This document shows positions 6,620-10,101 of a stretch of 10,101 nt of DNA, piece after piece; the stretch's first letter is position 1, and each line of letters opens with the position of its first letter. The notes beneath the pieces were generated by a model that was given only the letters and a program-made list of their open reading frames with translations, was not told the origin of the DNA and did no database searches. Made by a program: the position numbers and the translations under genes. Location: NCBI GenBank assembly GCA_007127575.1, contig SKZC01000485.1:1-10101 (forward strand). Direction: 5' to 3'. This DNA comes from Gemmatimonadota bacterium (GTDB taxonomy: Bacteria; Gemmatimonadota; Gemmatimonadetes; Longimicrobiales; Gaopeijiaceae).

Positions 6620-6649
6620 TTGCCCTGTTCCGGCGTGACGAAGTAGGTT
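6620..6649 (+). promoter_or_regulatory. Weak candidate sigma70-type promoter before the second gene block
   Basis: The 85 bases between bshC and the next gene (6571-6655) are the longest stretch here without any plausible reading. They contain TTGCCC (6620-6625) and TAGGTT (6644-6649), spaced 18 bases, with 4/6 and 3/6 matches to the consensus. The predicted transcript would begin close to the ATG at 6656, so the message could be leaderless; no Shine-Dalgarno is seen there. An 8-base direct repeat CTCGGTGG occurs at 6571-6578 and 6587-6594. The evidence is only pattern matching in GC-rich DNA. Confidence 0.2.
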
Positions 6650-6655
6650 GCGGTC

Positions 6656-6934
6656 ATGCTCTCCGGGATCATCATCATCCTCGTGCTTCTGATCCCCATC
6701 CTTTCCATCGTCCTGGATTCCCAGGTAGGTCGGGCTATGGCCTCGCGTCTGGAAGCGGGGAGCCCGAAGTTGGACGAGGAGACTGCAGAGCGCTTGGGGC
6801 GGCTCGAGGAGGAGGTGGAACGCCTCCAAACCCAGGTGGACCGCCTGGGAGACGAGAGCCGATTCCTCCACCAGCTTCTGGCCGGTCGACCCCCTCGGGG
6901 CGAGCCCTTGCCCCCCGGTGACGAGCCTGACTGA
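6656..6934 (+). CDS. Small protein with one membrane helix and a coiled coil (PspB-like layout), unknown function
   Basis: The 92-residue product begins with a hydrophobic helix (about 3-20, rich in Ile and Leu), then a short linker and a charged helix at about 40-76. That helix has hydrophobic residues at heptad a/d positions: L47, L50, V54, L57, V61, L64, then L71. This predicts a parallel coiled coil. The tail is Pro/Gly-rich and disordered. The layout resembles PspB (one helix then a coiled coil, about 75 aa), but I cannot claim homology. The heptad pattern argues strongly that the frame is real. It starts at ATG 6656 with no clear Shine-Dalgarno and overlaps the start of murJ by 17 bases. 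A role as an oligomeric membrane adaptor near MurJ is only a guess. No enzyme motif is visible. Confidence 0.72.
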   Translation: MLSGIIIILVLLIPILSIVLDSQVGRAMASRLEAGSPKLDEETAERLGRLEEEVERLQTQVDRLGDESRFLHQLLAGRPPRGEPLPPGDEPD

Positions 6935-8507
6935 ACCCTCTGACTCCACCTCGGCCTCCCCCTCCCGAGGAGCCTCGGGAGTAGCCGCCGGGATCCTCCT
7001 CAGCCGGCTCGCCGGCTTGGCCCGGGAGCGGGCGTTCGCCTACTTCTTCGGAACCTCCCTGTACGCCGACGCCTGGAGGGCGGCTCTTCGGATGCCCAAC
7101 GTCCTCCAGAACCTGCTGGGTGAGGGCACCCTCTCCGCCTCCTTCATTCCCATCTACGCGGAACTCATCGAAAAGGGAGAGGAGGAGCGAGCGGGCCGCT
7201 TCGCCGGAGCGGTGCTGGGACTGCTCTTCGTTACCGCTGGAGCCCTGGCCTTCCTGGGGATCGTGCTGGCCCCCTCGCTCGTGGCCCTCTTCTTCATGGG
7301 ATTCGATGTGGAGCGCCAGGAGCTGACGGTAACCCTGGTTCGGATCCTGTTTCCCATGACCGCCCTCCTGGTCCTTTCCGCGTGGTCCCTGGGGATCCTG
7401 AACAGCCACCGTCGCTTCTTCCTTTCGTACGTGGCGCCGGTCTTCTGGAACCTGGCGATGATCGGGACTCTGGTGGCCTTCGGAGCCCACCTCGCTCTGC
7501 CGGAAGCGGACCTGATCGTCGCTCTGGGGTGGGGGGCACTGGTGGGAGGAGCCCTTCAGCTCGGCGTTCAGCTCCCCTCCGTTCTGCACGTGCTTCCCCT
7601 CTTTCGTCCCCGCGTGAGCCTGGCCGTAACCGGAGTTCGGGAGGCGATCCGGAACTTCATCCCCGTCTTGATGGCCAGGGGAGTGGTAAACCTGAGTGGC
7701 TGGCTCGACTACGCTCTCGCGGCATTCCTGGCGACCGGGGCAGTGGCGGCCTTGGGGTACGCCCAGACCCTGTACTTGCTTCCCATCTCCCTCTTCGCCA
7801 TGGCGGTGGCGGCCTCCGAGCTTCCCGAGCTCTCGCGGACGCGAGGAGGAGGTGCTCCGCGCCTGGCGCAGGATCTCTCGAAAGCCCTCGAGAGAGTCAC
7901 ATTTTTCGTCGTTCCATCCGCGGTGGCTTACCTGTTTCTGGGAAACGTTGTGGTGGCCGCGCTCTTCCAGACCGGGGAGTTCGGCCGCACTGAAACCCTC
8001 CAGGTCCACGCCGTGCTCGCCGCCTATTCTCTCGGGCTTCTCGCTTCCGCTTCCTCCCGGGTGCGGACGTCCGCGTACTACGCCGTGCGGGATACCCGGA
8101 CTCCGGCTCGCATCGCAGGGGGGAGGGTATTGATTTCGCTGGCAGTGGGGGGGACGCTCATGCTTCCCATGGATCAACTGGTCGTAGGGGAAGGAGCTCG
8201 TCTGGGTGCTGCGGGACTGGCGCTGGGGGCCACCGTGGCCGCCTGGTTGGAATTCACGCTACTCAAGAGGAAGCTCTCCCGGCGAATCGGGCCCCATGGG
8301 ATCCGAACCGGTAGCTTCATCCGCATCCTGGCGGCAGCAGGAGTGGCCACCGGGGTGGGACTTGGTATGAGCTGGTGGACGGCCTCCTTCCACCCTATCG
8401 CCGCGGCGATAGGAACGTTCGTCCCATTCGGGGTAGCATATTTGGCTCTGGCCCGTGCCCTGGGCGTGGCTCCACCTCTCCGGAACCTCCTGAGCCGTCC
8501 GGGCTGA
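6918..8507 (+). CDS. murJ: Lipid II flippase MurJ (MVF/MOP superfamily)
   Basis: MurJ moves lipid II across the inner membrane for peptidoglycan synthesis. The 529 residues are mostly hydrophobic with the usual repeated-helix pattern of the family (E. coli 511). The N-terminal signature is SRLAGLARE (29-37), followed by ADAW (50-53) and PNVLQNLLGEGTLSASFIP (60-78). Against E. coli, R18, R24 and D39 are kept as R30, R36 and D51. The counterpart of R52 is Q64, and that of R270 is T284 (in YAQTLYLLP, 281-289), so two cavity arginines essential in E. coli are absent. The GTG at 6918 overlaps the preceding gene by 17 bases. No Shine-Dalgarno is visible and no better start exists before the first motif, so coupling to the upstream gene is likely. 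Identity is sure at family level; flippase function is assumed. Confidence 0.93.
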   Translation: MTSLTEPSDSTSASPSRGASGVAAGILLSRLAGLARERAFAYFFGTSLYADAWRAALRMPNVLQNLLGEGTLSASFIPIYAELIEKGEEERAGRFAGAVLGLLFVTAGALAFLGIVLAPSLVALFFMGFDVERQELTVTLVRILFPMTALLVLSAWSLGILNSHRRFFLSYVAPVFWNLAMIGTLVAFGAHLALPEADLIVALGWGALVGGALQLGVQLPSVLHVLPLFRPRVSLAVTGVREAIRNFIPVLMARGVVNLSGWLDYALAAFLATGAVAALGYAQTLYLLPISLFAMAVAASELPELSRTRGGGAPRLAQDLSKALERVTFFVVPSAVAYLFLGNVVVAALFQTGEFGRTETLQVHAVLAAYSLGLLASASSRVRTSAYYAVRDTRTPARIAGGRVLISLAVGGTLMLPMDQLVVGEGARLGAAGLALGATVAAWLEFTLLKRKLSRRIGPHGIRTGSFIRILAAAGVATGVGLGMSWWTASFHPIAAAIGTFVPFGVAYLALARALGVAPPLRNLLSRPG

Positions 8508-8517
8508 CCCGCAGCCC
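8501..8517 (+). other. Short inverted repeat over the murJ stop codon
   Basis: GGGCTG (8501-8506) and CAGCCC (8512-8517) form a perfect 6-bp stem with a 5-base loop spanning the murJ TGA. No T-run follows, so it is not a typical intrinsic terminator. In GC-rich DNA such a stem can arise by chance; it could slow transcription or protect the murJ 3' end. Confidence 0.25.
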
Positions 8518-8543
8518 TCCACTGAACCCCGCTGGCTGATCCT

Positions 8544-10101
8544 GTGGATTCCGCACGCCTGAAGGAGCTCCCCACCCGCCCCGGCGTCTACCTTTTCCGC
8601 GACGCCGCAGGGGAGGTCCTTTACGTGGGGAAGGGAAGCTCCTTGCGGGATCGGGTCCGAAGCTATTTCCGTCGCGACTCGGCGGCGAGCCCCAAGACCC
8701 GTGAGCTGGCTCGCCGGATTCACGATGTGGAGACCATCGTGGTGGGCTCCGAGGCCGAAGCCCTGATCCTGGAAGCGAACCTCATCAAGGAACACCGGCC
8801 TCGGTTCAACCTCCAACTGCGGGACGACAAGCGCTACCCGTACATCAAGGTGACCTTGAACGAGCCCTTCCCCAGAGTTCTGGTCACCCGTCGGCTCCAA
8901 GAGGATGGAGCTCGATACTTCGGCCCATTCACCTCGGTGGGCCCCATGCGCCAGGCGCTGGAGGTCTTGAAGCGGAGTTACACCGTGCGATCGTGTCGGT
9001 ACCGGTTGCCCGACGAGGCCCCGGACCGTCCTTGCCTGGACTACCACATCCAGAGGTGCCGGGCTCCGTGCGTGGGGCTTCAGAGCCAGGAGGACTACCG
9101 GAGCATGATCCAGGACGTGCTGGGGGTGCTGGAAGGGGACACCGAACGACTCCGCGGGGAAGTGGAGGATCGGATGCGGGAGGCGGCGGCGGAGCTGCGG
9201 TTCGAGGAGGCTGCACGACATCGTTCGGTGATGGAGGGGCTGGACGCGTTGGCCGGAGAACAGCGAGTCCAGCGGTCCCGGGGAGGGGACTGGGATGTGG
9301 TGGGGTTGGCCCGGGACGGGGATACCGGGGTGGCGGTGGTCCTACGCTTGCGCAAGGGCCTCCTCCTGGGAAAGGAGACCTACCCGTTCTCCGAGCCTGC
9401 CGACGAGGAGGACACCGCTCTGCTCGAGGCCTTCGCCCGGGGATATTACCTGGGGCGAGGGGAAGTGGGGGACGCGGATCTTCCCAGCGAAGTCCTGGTC
9501 CCTGGGCCCTTCCCCGATGAAGCGACCCTGGCCCAGGTCCTTTCGGAACGTGCCGGGCACGACGTCCGCATACGCCAACCGCAAAGAGGAGAGAAGCTTC
9601 GGCTTCTGGAGTTGGCCAACGAAAATGCCAGGCACCTCCTGGAGGAACCGCACCGAGGGCGGCACGGCCACGGAGGAGGGGCCGACATGGTCCTCTACGA
9701 ACTCCAAGACCGCTTGGACCTCAAGGTGGTCCCGCGCCTGATCCTCTGCTTCGACGTTTCCCACCACCAGGGCACGGATGTGGTGGGGAGCGCAGTGGCC
9801 TTCGAGAGCGGCGAGCCGAAGAAGGCGGACTACCGGCATATGAAGGTCCGGGGGCAGTGGGGAAACGACGACGTCCGCTCCATGGAGGAGGTGGTTCGCC
9901 GGACCCTCGCCGGCCGCCAGGAGGAAGGCCGCCCCCTCCCGGAGCTGGTGGTGGTGGACGGGGGGAGCGGGCAGCTGGCCGCTGCCGGCCGGGCGCTGGA
10001 GAGCTTGGGTCTTGAAGACATCACGGTGATCGGGCTCGCCAAGCGCGAAGAAACGGTCCATCGGCAGGGAGGCGACCCTCCACTCCGCCTGACGGCCGAC
10101 G
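8544..10101 (+). CDS. uvrC: Excinuclease ABC subunit C (UvrC), 3' end cut by window
   Basis: UvrC makes both incisions in nucleotide excision repair after loading by UvrA and UvrB. The frame is open from GTG 8544 to the last base (519 codons; the family is about 560-620 aa). The N-terminal GIY-YIG nuclease domain has PGVYLF (13-18), VLYVGK (25-30), the likely catalytic R37, and E77 in ALILEANLIK. RDDKRYPYIK follows. Four cysteines at 151, 164, 172 and 176 match those proposed to hold an iron-sulfur cluster in E. coli UvrC. A UVR (UvrB-binding) helix pair lies at about 206-241. The C-terminal RNase H-like nuclease shows D404 in FDVSHH and D472 in VVVDGGSGQL; the final His and helix-hairpin-helix domain are outside the window. 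In-frame TGA at 8523 leaves only CTG 8532 as another start. No Shine-Dalgarno is evident. Confidence 0.97.
   Translation, partial: MDSARLKELPTRPGVYLFRDAAGEVLYVGKGSSLRDRVRSYFRRDSAASPKTRELARRIHDVETIVVGSEAEALILEANLIKEHRPRFNLQLRDDKRYPYIKVTLNEPFPRVLVTRRLQEDGARYFGPFTSVGPMRQALEVLKRSYTVRSCRYRLPDEAPDRPCLDYHIQRCRAPCVGLQSQEDYRSMIQDVLGVLEGDTERLRGEVEDRMREAAAELRFEEAARHRSVMEGLDALAGEQRVQRSRGGDWDVVGLARDGDTGVAVVLRLRKGLLLGKETYPFSEPADEEDTALLEAFARGYYLGRGEVGDADLPSEVLVPGPFPDEATLAQVLSERAGHDVRIRQPQRGEKLRLLELANENARHLLEEPHRGRHGHGGGADMVLYELQDRLDLKVVPRLILCFDVSHHQGTDVVGSAVAFESGEPKKADYRHMKVRGQWGNDDVRSMEEVVRRTLAGRQEEGRPLPELVVVDGGSGQLAAAGRALESLGLEDITVIGLAKREETVHRQGGDPPLRLTAD

Noticed and set aside
7874..7895. 8-bp inverted repeat TCTCTCGA / TCGAGAGA
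   Set aside because: It lies inside murJ coding sequence with no link to a start, stop or T-run; probably chance.
6735..8177. Minus-strand open frame of 480 codons opposite murJ
   Set aside because: Composition is dominated by Gly, Glu, Arg and Pro with no hydrophobic core; it mirrors the codon bias of murJ.
8501..8543. Intrinsic terminator between murJ and uvrC
   Set aside because: The 6-bp stem is not followed by a T-run and the gap to uvrC is only 36 bases, so read-through is more likely.
8259..9221. Minus-strand open frame of 320 codons opposite the end of murJ and uvrC
   Set aside because: It crosses two firmly identified genes and shows no domain; another shadow frame.

Overview
The window is GC-rich bacterial chromosome with every gene on the + strand and almost no space between genes. 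Lipid A genes (lpxB, lpxK) show a diderm with lipopolysaccharide. Bacillithiol synthesis (bshC) in a high-GC, lipid A-bearing genome points to a phylum such as Gemmatimonadota or a relative (Acidobacteriota and Bacteroidota also combine these traits). This placement is inferred from gene content and order, not from a marker comparison.

Layout. Positions 1-3759 form a lipid A block: the end of a Gfo/Idh/MocA sugar dehydrogenase, a 44-residue basic single-pass membrane protein, lpxB, a DUF374 lysophospholipid-type acyltransferase, and lpxK. Positions 3756-6570 continue with no gap: rlmH (23S rRNA pseudouridine methyltransferase), an unassigned SAM methyltransferase, and bshC. After an 85-base intergenic stretch (6571-6655) comes a second block: a small protein with one membrane helix and a coiled coil, murJ (lipid II flippase), and the first 519 codons of uvrC, cut by the window end.

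How it works together. LpxB makes the lipid A disaccharide, LpxK phosphorylates it at the 4' position, and the DUF374 protein probably adds a late acyl chain. The dehydrogenase may alter the UDP-GlcNAc precursor. Three consecutive junctions (acyltransferase/lpxK, lpxK/rlmH, rlmH/methyltransferase) are 4-base GTGA overlaps, which suggests translational coupling along one transcript.

Most notable points: (1) the lpxB reading frame has no ATG, GTG or TTG that would include its essential N-terminus, so a rare start codon (ATC at 937 or CTG at 901) must be used; (2) the likely lpxB ribosome-binding site lies in a perfect 9-bp inverted repeat, just after a tiny membrane-protein gene; (3) the methyltransferase joined to bshC is a candidate for bacillithiol N-methylation; (4) MurJ lacks two of the cavity arginines essential in E. 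coli. No RNA genes, CRISPR arrays, insertion sequences or convincing intrinsic terminators were seen.
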